A program made the translations under genes and the position numbers. Below are positions 46,501-55,390 of a DNA stretch of 64,000 nucleotides, in pieces. Source of the stretch: JARRKC01 sp963723965. GTDB lineage: Bacteria > Acidobacteriota > UBA6911 > RPQK01 > JAPXNP01. Each line of letters begins with the position of its first letter. Positions within the stretch are counted from its first letter, which is position 1. The stretch covers positions 682,001 through 746,000 of the forward strand of contig CAVRSV010000001.1 in the NCBI GenBank assembly GCA_963723965.1. The letters are read 5' to 3'. The notes beneath the pieces were generated by a model. The model ran no database searches. It was not told where the DNA came from and was given only the letters and a program-made list of their open reading frames with translations.

Positions 46501-48249
46501 TCAGTAGCCGATACGAAGCGGAAGGCTCCAAGTATCCAGCTCGACCGGATCCGCCGGGGCATTGGTGATGGCAGCCGTGTCGACGTTCTGGCGGACGCTC
46601 ATCATCGAGATACCATACTCGCAGGAGATGGACGCCGATCCCAGGAAGGGCTGCCCAAGGGAGATGTGACCCGCGAAGAACTCGTCGGCGAAACGGCTCT
46701 TCTGTTCAAAGCCGCCGAGATCGAGGCTGGAAGATTCCAGAAGAGCTCCCCCCATCCCCTCATACAAGTTGAGTTGACAGTGGTTCAGCTTTGAACTGGC
46801 GTTCTGAATCGCCAGGCCCTGGCGGACTTGGTTGCTCTGCTGAATGGGGGTTCTCCAGGTCTTCGAATAGCGCCCGGGCAGCACGGTCACCTCGGGTCCA
46901 TCCAGGGACCAGAATCCCGAGACCGAGTAAGAGCCCAGCCCCGTGAACCGTGTTGTCGCCGGCACGATCTCGTCGAGATCGGACGACACTTCCTTGGTCT
47001 CCATCGGATCCACCTGGATGGTCTTCTCCTCCATCAGAACACCTTCCGGCGAATAGAGCGCTACACCGACTTCCATAGGCGTCCGCTCAAAGCTGGAGAG
47101 CAAATAGTCGGTTGCGCCGGGCACACTCTGGGCGGCAAATCGAAGGTTTCCCAAGTTGAGATCCGCTGCCTTGAACTCGCCGCCCGCATTACCGAGGATC
47201 CATCCCTTACCCAGCTTCTGATCGACATCGAAGCCCAGAATATCGTTGAAATCGGTATCGAACCGACCGAAGAGTCGGATCGGGTTGTCGGCGCCCACAT
47301 CGCCGTACTCGAGCCCGTACAAGCGGGAACCCCAGGAGACCGCAGCCCGATTCATACCCAGTGGCCCGGCGGAGAAACTGGTGCCGGCGGTTGACGGAAA
47401 CAGAAACGTCTCTTTGGCGAAAGTCTTGCCGGCAGGGTCGTAGAGGTAGGAAACCAGATGATCCTCTCCGGGCAGCAAGTAGCTCGATCGAGTGCCCAGA
47501 TTGACGACACCGGACGCTCTCCCATACTCAGCCTCGTAGCCAGGCGCGGATGTGATGTTTCCGAGATCCGTCACGGTGTGGGAAAAATCGGAGTACTTGA
47601 GATCGATGGCCTGCAACTTCCAGTCTTTTGTCGTCGCAAAGATCGAGAAGAGACCCAGTTCGTCGTTGGCCACGATGCGAGGGCGAATCCCTCCCGTGGA
47701 TCTCGACAAATAGGAGGCACTGAGGTTGAGGTCGACCTGATTGTAGAGCGAGTTGGTTCCGCAATAGACCCGCAGTTCCTGTTCGAGCTGGTGAATTCCG
47801 ATTGCGCAGGTCAGCCCGTCCGCGGACGTGGCGAGGTCCGCATCGGCGAAATTCGCACCGCCCGGGGCTGTGTAGAACTCCTCCCAGTCGCCCGCCACGC
47901 TGATCTGGGCCACATGGAGCGAACCCGCTTCCGTGAGAGCGGCCCTGTAAGAGAGAGGACTCGCGCTCGGCGCGGTGCTGATGGAGGAAAAGCTGGAGTT
48001 TGGCTGAAGGATGACGGCACTGCCATCCCGGTTGAATTGGGTCAGATTGTCGGTACCCGTGGTGACGCCCGGTGTGATGGCCAGTACCGCCGAAAGATCT
48101 CGCGCCGGCGCGATGGCCGAAGCCTCCTCTTCAGATACCGTGAAGCTCGAGGACGTCCTCGTTCCATCCACCACGGGAACCCCGGCGTTCAAGCAGGGAA
48201 ACAGACAGACTGCAAACACGACAACCAGACCCTTTCTTGCACGACTCAC
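46501..48249 (-). CDS. Exported propeller-like hypothetical protein, paralog B
   Basis: This 582-residue protein has a signal peptide (KGLVVVFAVCLFPCLNAG), a beta-rich region and the same C-terminal pair of modules as the protein at 43810. LGSYSVSGFWSLDGPEVTVL matches LGRYLVTGAWSIGPTETGIL. LAIQNASSKLNHCQLNLYE ... FEQKSRFADEFFA matches the LAVANP ... QQKARFADELLA module. The N-terminal parts are far less alike. GTG 48249 is preferred because AGGAG lies just upstream. It is cargo of the second tRNA-Leu-delimited segment, whereas paralog A lies just outside the first. Confidence 0.78.
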   Translation of the reverse strand: MSRARKGLVVVFAVCLFPCLNAGVPVVDGTRTSSSFTVSEEEASAIAPARDLSAVLAITPGVTTGTDNLTQFNRDGSAVILQPNSSFSSISTAPSASPLSYRAALTEAGSLHVAQISVAGDWEEFYTAPGGANFADADLATSADGLTCAIGIHQLEQELRVYCGTNSLYNQVDLNLSASYLSRSTGGIRPRIVANDELGLFSIFATTKDWKLQAIDLKYSDFSHTVTDLGNITSAPGYEAEYGRASGVVNLGTRSSYLLPGEDHLVSYLYDPAGKTFAKETFLFPSTAGTSFSAGPLGMNRAAVSWGSRLYGLEYGDVGADNPIRLFGRFDTDFNDILGFDVDQKLGKGWILGNAGGEFKAADLNLGNLRFAAQSVPGATDYLLSSFERTPMEVGVALYSPEGVLMEEKTIQVDPMETKEVSSDLDEIVPATTRFTGLGSYSVSGFWSLDGPEVTVLPGRYSKTWRTPIQQSNQVRQGLAIQNASSKLNHCQLNLYEGMGGALLESSSLDLGGFEQKSRFADEFFAGHISLGQPFLGSASISCEYGISMMSVRQNVDTAAITNAPADPVELDTWSLPLRIGY

Positions 48250-49137
48250 GATCTCTCCTTTCACTGATCGCCTGATCTCGAGTCAGACGGCAGGTTGGGT
48301 GGCCGGACATGAGTCAGCCGATGCCGACGGGGTAGAGTGTTCAGGTCTCTCGTGAGCGATGGAGCTTGGCCGAAACGCCCGGCTTGCCGGATTTGAGAGC
48401 AAGTATGCCACCGGGCGATGCGAGGCGCAAGTCGTCCAGCGCCTGCATGGCCCGCGACTTTCAAGAGCGGATCGGGATCCTGACGAGGGCCGACTTCGCG
48501 TGGCGGGGCGAACGGACAGTCTCGGGGCGGCCCTCTGCATCTGTTGGCGACCCAGCGACAAGAGCACGGTGGCAGAGAAGGCTGGCACAGTCACTCTCTC
48601 GGTACTCACCGAGCTGCTGACTGCGATCATGAGAGGCGCACTTGGACCAGGATGACGGCAAGACACTCAAGACCCCGCGTGGACTACTTCTTCACGGGCT
48701 TGGCTTGCTTAAACGTCAGGGTCGCAGAGCCGCTGAGACATTCCCCCTCCATCAAAGGGCGGCGGCCTCCGATCGGTGTGCGCCCACTGGAGAGAGGACT
48801 CGGCAGCCTGATCTCACGCAAAGGCGCCAAGTACGCCACGCCGCAAGGAGATTCTTTGTGGCTGGCGGCTTGGCGTCCTTCTTTGCGCCGTTGCGTGGAA
48901 CCAACCCGCCGTGCGTTCGCCTGCCTGCCGGCGTCCGATCCGACACAGCCCTTGCCATTCGGACAACCCGCCTTCGCCCTTCGCCCTTCGCACCCCGCCC
49001 TTCGGCATTGGGCCTTCGCCGTTCGGCGCGGAGAACGGGAGGACGGGTCTCGCGAGGGAGGGTGGGAACCGCGTCAGAGCGATTTGGGCAACACGCCCGC
49101 GAAGTTCGTATTTTGCCGGCTGGGCTATAATCGATTC
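48250..49137. other. Noncoding region with a diverged copy of the 19.7-20.6 kb repeat
   Basis: No gene is supported. About 48780-49030 matches the repeat at 19.9-20.6 kb in rotated order, including the palindromic arms CACGCAAAGGCGCCAAG and CTTTGCGCCGTTGCGTG and a TTCGCCCTTCGC array. GGGCAACACG at 49086-49095 is an isolated MITE end. Confidence 0.6.
49126..49131 (+). promoter_or_regulatory. TATAAT box six bases before a start codon
   Basis: The consensus TATAAT is followed by CGATTC and then ATG 49138. The transcript of the antitoxin gene would be leaderless. No clear -35 is visible. Confidence 0.45.
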
Positions 49138-49359
49138 ATGACTGTTCGCCAGATCCTGGAAGAGGCAAAACGGCTGGACCCGATTGAACGGGCCGAACTG
49201 TTGGAGCAACTCTACGCCACCTTCGAGCCCGCGGACCCTTCCGTTGATGCCGCGTGGTCCGTGGAAGTGGAAGAGAGACTCTCCGCCTATCGCGCGGGCG
49301 AGATTGAAGCGGCTCCCTTCGAAGACGTCCTTGATCGCATCAACACGGACTCGGAATGA
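49138..49359 (+). CDS. Addiction-module component (RelB-like, TIGR02574 type), orphan
   Basis: This 73-residue protein reads MTVRQILEEAKRLDPIERAE, then a leucine-rich helix (LLEQLYATFE) and the typical end WSVEVEERLSAYRAGEIEA. This is the short antitoxin-like family usually followed by a ParE/RelE-type toxin. No toxin follows: the next bases are the conserved segment and a tRNA-Leu fragment. It may be an orphan left when an element recombined, or its toxin may be elsewhere. Its position at the right end of the second element mirrors that of hicAB in the first. Confidence 0.85.
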   Translation: MTVRQILEEAKRLDPIERAELLEQLYATFEPADPSVDAAWSVEVEERLSAYRAGEIEAAPFEDVLDRINTDSE

Positions 49360-49362
49360 CCG

Positions 49363-49487
49363 TGCCTGCACTGTGTCCGCGAGGATCACGGCTAATCTCA
49401 CTCGATACAACTCCAACTCAAGGTCGGTTTCCAGGCGGACGCGGCTTCTTCTTATATTTCAACGGGTTACAGACTTACACAACAGCC
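49363..49487. repeat. Conserved segment before the tRNA fragment, copy 2
   Basis: It begins GTGCCTGCACTGTGTCCGCG four bases after the antitoxin stop and matches 43119-43243 over its whole length with scattered changes, ending at the tRNA fragment. Confidence 0.7.
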
Positions 49488-49632
49488 CTTAGAATCCTGT
49501 GGGGGGAACCCCCGTACGGGTTCGATTGCTCGCCCTCGGCTCACTGGTTGGGCGGTATGCCGGGATCAGCGCCTTCTGGTGAGACAACGGTTGGGATACA
49601 GGGTCTCGGCGTGCAGTTTCCCGTCCCGGGCA
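49488..49632 (+). repeat. Interrupted tRNA-Leu 3'-half fragment 3
   Basis: The fragment runs from CTTAGAATCC through the variable arm to the T-loop (TTCGATT, ending 49527). A 92-base insert follows, then CCCGTCCCGGGCA (49620-49632). The insert shares its first 40 bases with that at 45960-46053. The flank after it (TTGCCGAAAACC...CCGTCCGACG) matches that after 56668. Confidence 0.85.
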
Positions 49633-49828
49633 TTTGCCGAAAACCACCGTCCGACGCGGCTTTCCGGCCTGCACACATACTTCGCACTTCGCCCTTCGCA
49701 AATCGCACTTTCCCTCTCACTGGAGTCACGATGGCGAGCGAGTGCCCGATTTCTGTTCCAGGGAGCGAAGGACAAGAGCCAAGCCTTTCTCTGCGGCATC
49801 CAACAACGGGAAAGGGCCATTGCAGCAC
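49633..49828. other. Flank and leader region of the propeller kinase gene
   Basis: A TTCGCACTTCGCCC array lies at about 49680-49710. No gene is supported, although a 44-residue frame starts at 49731. Confidence 0.35.
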
Positions 49829-49869
49829 GTGTTTACTTAAGCATGATATTTATCCTATTATGTAAACAC
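49829..49869 (+). promoter_or_regulatory. Promoter of the propeller kinase inside an inverted repeat
   Basis: TTTACT (49832-49837) and TATTAT (49856-49861) are 18 bases apart and lie between the arms GTGTTTAC (49829-49836) and GTAAACAC (49862-49869). The start codon follows at 49875. A similar arrangement, GTTTACTTG/CAAGTAAAC, stands before the third kinase 5' copy at 55178. Confidence 0.55.
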
Positions 49870-49874
49870 TCCCC

Positions 49875-52526
49875 ATGATTGGACAAGCGGTCGCTCATTA
49901 CGAGATCACCGACAAGCTCGGTGCCGGAGGGATGGGCGAAGTCTATCGGGCCACCGATACCCGGTTGAATCGCCAGGTAGCGCTCAAGGTCCTGCCCCCG
50001 GTCTTTGCCCAGGACGAGCAGCGCATGGGGCGCTTCGAGCGGGAAGCCCAGGTGCTCGCCTCCCTCAATCATCCCAACATCGCGTCGATCTACGGACTCG
50101 AGGAGTCCAACGGAACCCGGGTCCTGGTGATGGAGCTGGTGGAGGGGGAGGATCTGTCGGAGCGGATCGCCCGAGGTCCGATTCCCCTGGAGGAGGCGTT
50201 GCCCATCGCCCGCCAGGTCGCCGAAGCGCTGGAAGACGCCCACGAGAAAGGCATCATCCACCGGGACCTGAAGCCGGCCAACATCAAGCTGACCCCGGAG
50301 GGCAAGGTCAAGGTGCTCGACTTCGGCCTGGCCAAAGCCCTGGAAGACCCGGTCTCGAAGACGGAATCGAACGGAGTCTCTCGATCGCCGACTCTGTCGA
50401 TGGCGGCGACGCAGGCGGGAATGATCCTGGGGACAGCGGCCTACATGAGTCCGGAGCAGGCCCGGGGCAAGGCGGTGGACAAGCGGACGGACATCTGGTC
50501 CTTTGGGGCGGTGCTTTACGAGATGGTGACCGGCAAGAGGCCGTTCCGGGGTGAGGACCTGACCGAGACCCTCGCCAGCGTGGTGAAGGAGGAGGCAGAC
50601 CTGAGTGCGGCGCCGCCGAAGGTCAGACGTCTGTTGAGCCGATGCTTAGAGAAGGACCCGAAGAAACGCCTGCGCGACATCGGCGACGTGTGGGAACTGC
50701 TGGAGGAGCCTTCTGTGGTCTCGGCGGCTGCTCCAGCACGCTCGCGGCTTGGCTGGCTGCCGTGGGCAGTGGCAGCAGTGCTGGCTGTGGCGCTCGGTAT
50801 CGCTCTGTGGGCGCCCTGGCGAGGATCGCAACCGGTGGAGCGGCCCTTGATGCGCCTCAACCTGGATTTGCCCGGCTTTAGCCAATCGGGCTTAGTCTTC
50901 AACGCAGCGATCTCGGCTGACGGCCGGCGCATCGTCTACGTCACGACGGAGCCCGATGGCATCCGCCGGCTGGCCACGCGGCTGCTGTCGGAGCCGAAGG
51001 CTCAGGTACTTCCCGGAACCGAAAACGCCTTGGGGCCGACCTTCTCCCCCGACGGACAATGGATCGCCTTCTGGGCCGATTCCCGACTGAAGAAGGTCTC
51101 GGTACGGGGAGGCTCTCCATTGGACTTGGCAGGCTCCCCCGGGAATGTTGGTGCCAGTTGGGGCCAGGACGGCTTTCTCATTGCCGGACTGAACGTATAT
51201 ACCGGCCTGGCACGGGTCCCTGAGTCGGGGGGCGAGCCCGAACCGCTCCAAGGCATCAGGAAAGGTGCGACGGCGTATTATCCCCAAATCCTGCCTGGAG
51301 GAAAGGCAGTCCTATATGGAGCGGCCGCCCCGGGTGGTGAGCCACAGATCCAACTCTTGACTCTGGCGACGGGCGAGGTGACGACACTCGTTCCCGAGGC
51401 GTCATTGGCGCGCTTTCTGCCGACCGGCGGATCAACACGGGGTCACCTGGTCTACCTCAAGAACGGCACGCTGTTCGCGGCGTCGTTTGACGCCACAGCC
51501 GGAAAGATAACAGGCCAGACTGTTCCGGTGCTGGAAGACGTGGGGGCATTCGCCGCCTCTCCTTCGGGCAGCCTGCTGTATCGGATCGCCACGATCTCCA
51601 ATAATTGGCCGGTGCGCTGGCTCGGGCAGGACGGCAAAACGGAGCCGCTGCTCGAAACACGTGGGGATTACAGTATGCCGGCAGTGTCACCTGATGGGCG
51701 GCTTCTGGCCTTGACCGTGGACGGGGACCAGGCGGCGACCAGGCGTGTGATCGTCTATGATTGGAACAACGACGTCACCGTACCCCTGACCCAGCCGGGT
51801 GAGGGGGCCGACAGGGCCGTCTGGAGTCCGGACAGCAAGCACCTGGCGTTTACCGTCAACACAGGCGGAAGGTCGCGAGCGGTGTGGAAGCGGGCGGACG
51901 GCGGTGGTGGGGAAGACACCCTCTTGGAGGGTGACCAACTGGTGGTAGTGACTTCCATCTCTCGGGACGGCGAGCATCTTGCGTTCATGAGATCCGACGC
52001 TGAAACCGGCAAGGATCTGTGGGTGGCACCGCTGGACCTCAGCAATCCGGACCAGCCCGTCGTCGGCAAGGCCGTCCCGCTGGTGCGCTCTCCTGGCGTT
52101 GATTATGGAGCCAAATTCTCGCCGAATGGCAAGTGGATCGCTTATGCTTCAGACCGTCCGGGCCAGTGGACAGTCTACGTACAGCCCTTTCCCGGTCCCG
52201 GCGAGCCGCGCGAGATTGCAGCAGGAAATTGGCCGCAATGGTCGAAAGACGGGAAGCAGCTTCTTTTGCTGGGCGATGCTAGCAGGATTGAGGCTGTTGA
52301 CTTCCAGGAAAACGGCGACGCCTTCGTGACCAGCCGGCCGCGCCTGTGGAGCAAAACGCCCATTCGCCAACCGCGACTGTTTCGCTGCTTTGCAGTGCAT
52401 CCGGACGGTCGGCGTATCGCCATGTTCCCGGTGGACGAGACCGGCCCGGACCAGACCGCCGCGCCGCGAATTGGTTTGCTGTTGAACTTCTTCGACGAAC
52501 TCCGGCGGCGCGCGCCGCTCCATTGA
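49875..52526 (+). CDS. Ser/Thr kinase with a C-terminal WD40-like (PD40) propeller
   Basis: This 883-residue protein has a Hanks kinase domain (about 8-280) with LGAGGMGEVYRA, VALKVLPP, IIHRDLKPANIKL, VLDFGLAK and YMSPEQARGK. One transmembrane helix (WLPWAVAAVLAVALGIALWAPW, about 293-315) follows. The extracytoplasmic propeller of PD40/TolB-type repeats (TFSPDGQWIAFWADSR, VSPDGRLLALTV, FSPNGKWIAYASDRPGQW) extends to the end. This layout is expanded in Acidobacteriota. The propeller probably senses an external ligand. The first ~130 bases are repeated almost exactly at 52789 and the first ~40 at 55178. Confidence 0.92.
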   Translation: MIGQAVAHYEITDKLGAGGMGEVYRATDTRLNRQVALKVLPPVFAQDEQRMGRFEREAQVLASLNHPNIASIYGLEESNGTRVLVMELVEGEDLSERIARGPIPLEEALPIARQVAEALEDAHEKGIIHRDLKPANIKLTPEGKVKVLDFGLAKALEDPVSKTESNGVSRSPTLSMAATQAGMILGTAAYMSPEQARGKAVDKRTDIWSFGAVLYEMVTGKRPFRGEDLTETLASVVKEEADLSAAPPKVRRLLSRCLEKDPKKRLRDIGDVWELLEEPSVVSAAAPARSRLGWLPWAVAAVLAVALGIALWAPWRGSQPVERPLMRLNLDLPGFSQSGLVFNAAISADGRRIVYVTTEPDGIRRLATRLLSEPKAQVLPGTENALGPTFSPDGQWIAFWADSRLKKVSVRGGSPLDLAGSPGNVGASWGQDGFLIAGLNVYTGLARVPESGGEPEPLQGIRKGATAYYPQILPGGKAVLYGAAAPGGEPQIQLLTLATGEVTTLVPEASLARFLPTGGSTRGHLVYLKNGTLFAASFDATAGKITGQTVPVLEDVGAFAASPSGSLLYRIATISNNWPVRWLGQDGKTEPLLETRGDYSMPAVSPDGRLLALTVDGDQAATRRVIVYDWNNDVTVPLTQPGEGADRAVWSPDSKHLAFTVNTGGRSRAVWKRADGGGGEDTLLEGDQLVVVTSISRDGEHLAFMRSDAETGKDLWVAPLDLSNPDQPVVGKAVPLVRSPGVDYGAKFSPNGKWIAYASDRPGQWTVYVQPFPGPGEPREIAAGNWPQWSKDGKQLLLLGDASRIEAVDFQENGDAFVTSRPRLWSKTPIRQPRLFRCFAVHPDGRRIAMFPVDETGPDQTAAPRIGLLLNFFDELRRRAPLH

Positions 52527-52788
52527 TCTCCTCCGGCGGTTCCTACCGGTCATCGCTTCCATCCGAAGCGAGGTGGTTGCGCACTGGTCCCAGAAACTCC
52601 CTGCCCGCGTACTGGAGGACTGACGAGTCTGTCGAGCCCTGAAGCTCAGGCGGGCAAGGGGAGACGCTGCGTGGAGTCGATCCGACCCTGCCGCATGGAC
52701 CAATCGCGTCCACAAGTCTCCGGATCACCCCTTAACATTTGAATTAAGCTGTCTCCGCGAATTATCATACCGATCAGGTTCTCTCCCT
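52527..52788. other. Intergenic, no gene seen
   Basis: No coding signal is visible. TTAACATTTGAATTAA at about 52733 is a small dyad upstream of the kinase fragment. Confidence 0.4.
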
Positions 52789-53022
52789 ATGATTGGACAA
52801 TCGGTCGCTCATTACGAGATCACCGACAAGCTCGGTGCCGGAGGGATGGGCGAAGTCTATCGGGCCACCGATACCCGGTTGAACCGCCAGGTAGCGCTCA
52901 AGGTCCTGCCCCCGGTCTTCGCCCAGGACGCACAGCGGCTGGGACGATTCGAACAGGAAGCCCAAGCGCCGGCTTCTCAACCATCCCAATATCGCCTCGA
53001 TCTACGGTCTCGAGGAAGGCTG
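52789..53022 (+). pseudogene. Truncated 5' fragment of a propeller kinase gene
   Basis: The first ~135 bases match the kinase at 49875 with only three differences (MIGQSVAHYEITDKLGAGG). Similarity then weakens, and a two-base loss near 52980 breaks the frame. Homology stops near the codons for IYGLEE. The rest of the kinase is missing. The remaining open frame ends at 53052, 27 bases before asnB, so its promoter and translation start may now serve asnB. Confidence 0.85.
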
Positions 53023-53079
53023 TTCCCGTTTAGGACAAATCAGACACGTTAGGTGTTTTTGTTAAAGGAGGGCGACGAT

Positions 53080-55005
53080 ATGTGTGGAATCGTGGCGGCA
53101 TTTTCGGCGCGAGGTTCCGTTTCGGCTGAGGCGCTGGAGCAGGCGACCTCTCGGCTACATCACCGGGGACCGGACGGCCGGCGCTGTTGGGTGTCGGATG
53201 ACGGACACGTCGGGCTCGGGCATGCGCGGCTGAGCATCATCGACTTGATGACAGGGGACCAGCCGATCGCGAGCGAGGACGGGCAGACGCGGATCGTGGT
53301 GAACGGGGAGTTCTACGGCTACGAAGCAATCCAGCGAGAGCTGGAAGAGCGAGGGCACCGACTGCGGACGAAGTCGGATAGTGAGATCGCGCTGCACCTG
53401 TACGAGGACTATGGGTTGCAGTTTCTGCAGCACCTGAGGGGAGAGTTTGCGCTGGTGCTGTGGGACGGGAGGCAGAGGCGGATCGTCGCCGCACGCGACC
53501 GGTTCGGGATCAAGCCGTTGTACTACGCCTGGGTTGGAGCGACGCTGTGCTTCGCATCGGAGGCGAAGGCCCTGTTCGCGTTAGGGGTGCCGGCTCGATG
53601 GGACGAGGAGAGTGTGTTCCATACCGTTTCGATGGCGGAGTATCAGTCCAGGACACTGTATGAAGGAGTCTTCCAGCTTCCGCCCGGACATTTTGTGATC
53701 GCGACGGAGCGACACCTCCAGATCAACCAGTATTGGGACTTCGACTATCCAGTAGCGGGGCAGGCGGACGGGAAAAAGAGCGAGGCGGATCATGTGGCTG
53801 AGTTCCGCGAGGTCCTGGAGGAGGCGGTGCGGATCCGGCTCCGGGCGGATGTACCGGTTGGGGTGTACCTGAGTGGAGGGCTGGACTCGTGCTCGGTGCT
53901 GGGCCTGGCGGCGCGGCATCACCCAGAACCGTTGAAGGCGTTCAACCTGTCGTTCGAGGATGTTGCCTACGATGAGGGAGCGATCGCGCGGGAGATGGCG
54001 ACACTGGCCGGCGCGGACTATTTCGAGATTCCGATCGGGCAACGCGATCTGGCAGAGAATTTCTCAGACGCGATCGCACAGGCGGAGACTTACTGCGTCA
54101 ATGCTCACGGGGTGGCGAAATATCTATTGAGTCGGGCGGTGCGGGATGCCGGCTACAAGGTGGTCCTGACGGGAGAGGGTTCGGACGAGATCCTGGGAGG
54201 ATACGCTCACTTCCGCAGGGACATGCTGCTATACAACCGGGACGGTCAGGATCCGGCCGAGATCAATCAGCTGCTGGGGTGGCTGGAGGAACACAACAGC
54301 GTATCGAGGGGCCTGCTGCTGCCGGACGGAGAAATCGGTCCGGTGGAATCCGTGCGGCGGGTGCTGGGATTCGTGCCTTCCTGGATCGAGACCTTCTCAA
54401 CCCGAGGGGTGAAGCTGCGTCCACTGTTGTCGGACGATTTTAGAGCGCGTTTTGCAGCGCAAGAGGGGGTGTATCCGGTGCTGGACGAGGTGGACGTGCG
54501 ACGCCAACTGGCGGGACGTGATCCGTTGAACCAGTCGCTGTACCTGTGGTCGAAGACGGCGTTATGCCGGTACATCCTGACAATGCTGGGAGACCGGATG
54601 GAGATGGGGCACTCGATCGAGGGGCGGGTGCCGTTCCTGGATCACAAGGTGGTGGAAACGCTCGTGTCGCAGCCGGTGCACATGAAGGTGCGTGGGATGA
54701 CGGAGAAGTACGTGTTGCGGGAGGCGGTGAAGGACGCGATCACGGACACGGTGTACCGGCGGCAGAAGCATCCTTTCCTGAGTCCGCCGGCGACGCTCAA
54801 CCCGGATGACACGTTCCACACGTTCGTGGAGGACACACTGCGTGGAACGACGTTCGCATCGATGCCTTTCTTCGACCAAAAGCGGGTGGTGGAACTACTG
54901 GAACGGCTGCCCGATATGGAGGTCGGAGCTCGGACGGCGAACGACCAGGTGCTGATGCAACTGGTCAGTATGAGCGTGCTGCACGAGAGATTTGGGATGG
55001 CATGA
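53080..55005 (+). CDS. asnB: Asparagine synthetase (glutamine-hydrolysing)
   Basis: This 641-residue protein has an N-terminal class II glutaminase with the catalytic Cys2 (MCGIVAAFSA) and RLHHRGPDG, LGHARLSIIDL, VNGEFYGY and RDRFGIKPLYY. A synthetase domain follows with the PPi loop YLSGGLDSCSVLG and the LTGEGSDEILGGY and EGRVPFLDH motifs. It makes an amide from Asp or another carboxylate with Gln and ATP. AGGAGG lies nine bases before the ATG. AsnB-like proteins also serve in peptide and secondary-metabolite tailoring, and the O-methyltransferase next door leaves that open. Its cassette-like position downstream of a kinase fragment suggests recent acquisition. Confidence 0.93.
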   Translation: MCGIVAAFSARGSVSAEALEQATSRLHHRGPDGRRCWVSDDGHVGLGHARLSIIDLMTGDQPIASEDGQTRIVVNGEFYGYEAIQRELEERGHRLRTKSDSEIALHLYEDYGLQFLQHLRGEFALVLWDGRQRRIVAARDRFGIKPLYYAWVGATLCFASEAKALFALGVPARWDEESVFHTVSMAEYQSRTLYEGVFQLPPGHFVIATERHLQINQYWDFDYPVAGQADGKKSEADHVAEFREVLEEAVRIRLRADVPVGVYLSGGLDSCSVLGLAARHHPEPLKAFNLSFEDVAYDEGAIAREMATLAGADYFEIPIGQRDLAENFSDAIAQAETYCVNAHGVAKYLLSRAVRDAGYKVVLTGEGSDEILGGYAHFRRDMLLYNRDGQDPAEINQLLGWLEEHNSVSRGLLLPDGEIGPVESVRRVLGFVPSWIETFSTRGVKLRPLLSDDFRARFAAQEGVYPVLDEVDVRRQLAGRDPLNQSLYLWSKTALCRYILTMLGDRMEMGHSIEGRVPFLDHKVVETLVSQPVHMKVRGMTEKYVLREAVKDAITDTVYRRQKHPFLSPPATLNPDDTFHTFVEDTLRGTTFASMPFFDQKRVVELLERLPDMEVGARTANDQVLMQLVSMSVLHERFGMA

Positions 55006-55132
55006 GGCGCTCGTACGTCGGCGGGTGCTCCCCCAGTCGTGGGGCGCTTCAGGGTCCTTTGGAGAGAGGCTACCTGCGCCGTTAGCAGAACCGGCAGAGC
55101 GTGCCTCGACTCATCCCCGGATTGATTCTTGA

Positions 55133-55169
55133 GTTTACTTGACATCACGATTTATACTGGCAAGTAAAC
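55133..55169. promoter_or_regulatory. Inverted repeat before the third kinase 5' copy
   Basis: GTTTACTTG (55133-55141) and CAAGTAAAC (55161-55169) form a 9-bp perfect inverted repeat with TATACT inside. It lies eight bases before the GTTGG-type kinase start at 55178, as the related repeat does at 49829-49869. Confidence 0.5.
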
Positions 55170-55177
55170 CACCCCCC

Positions 55178-55390
55178 ATGGTTGGACAATCCGTCGCTCA
55201 TTGCGAGATCACCGGCAACATGGTGAATGCACGAGTTAGCGCAGTCACGGTTGAGCAGACCTGTCTCCGCGATTTGGCGAGTCGCCATTCGTTGCGGGTC
55301 AGCCCAGGCTGCATCGCAACCATCGTTGACGCGCAGGCAAGTCCGCTTGTGACTGACGACTGCATGAAAGGAACTATCCAGAATGCCTGA
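55178..55390 (+). pseudogene. Short kinase 5' fragment now forming a leader open frame
   Basis: Bases 55178-55219 match the kinase start (MVGQSVAHCEITG). The similarity then ends, but the frame stays open for 70 codons and its stop (55388-55390) overlaps the methyltransferase ATG by eight bases. It is therefore a kinase remnant that may act as a translated leader for the next gene. Confidence 0.7.
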
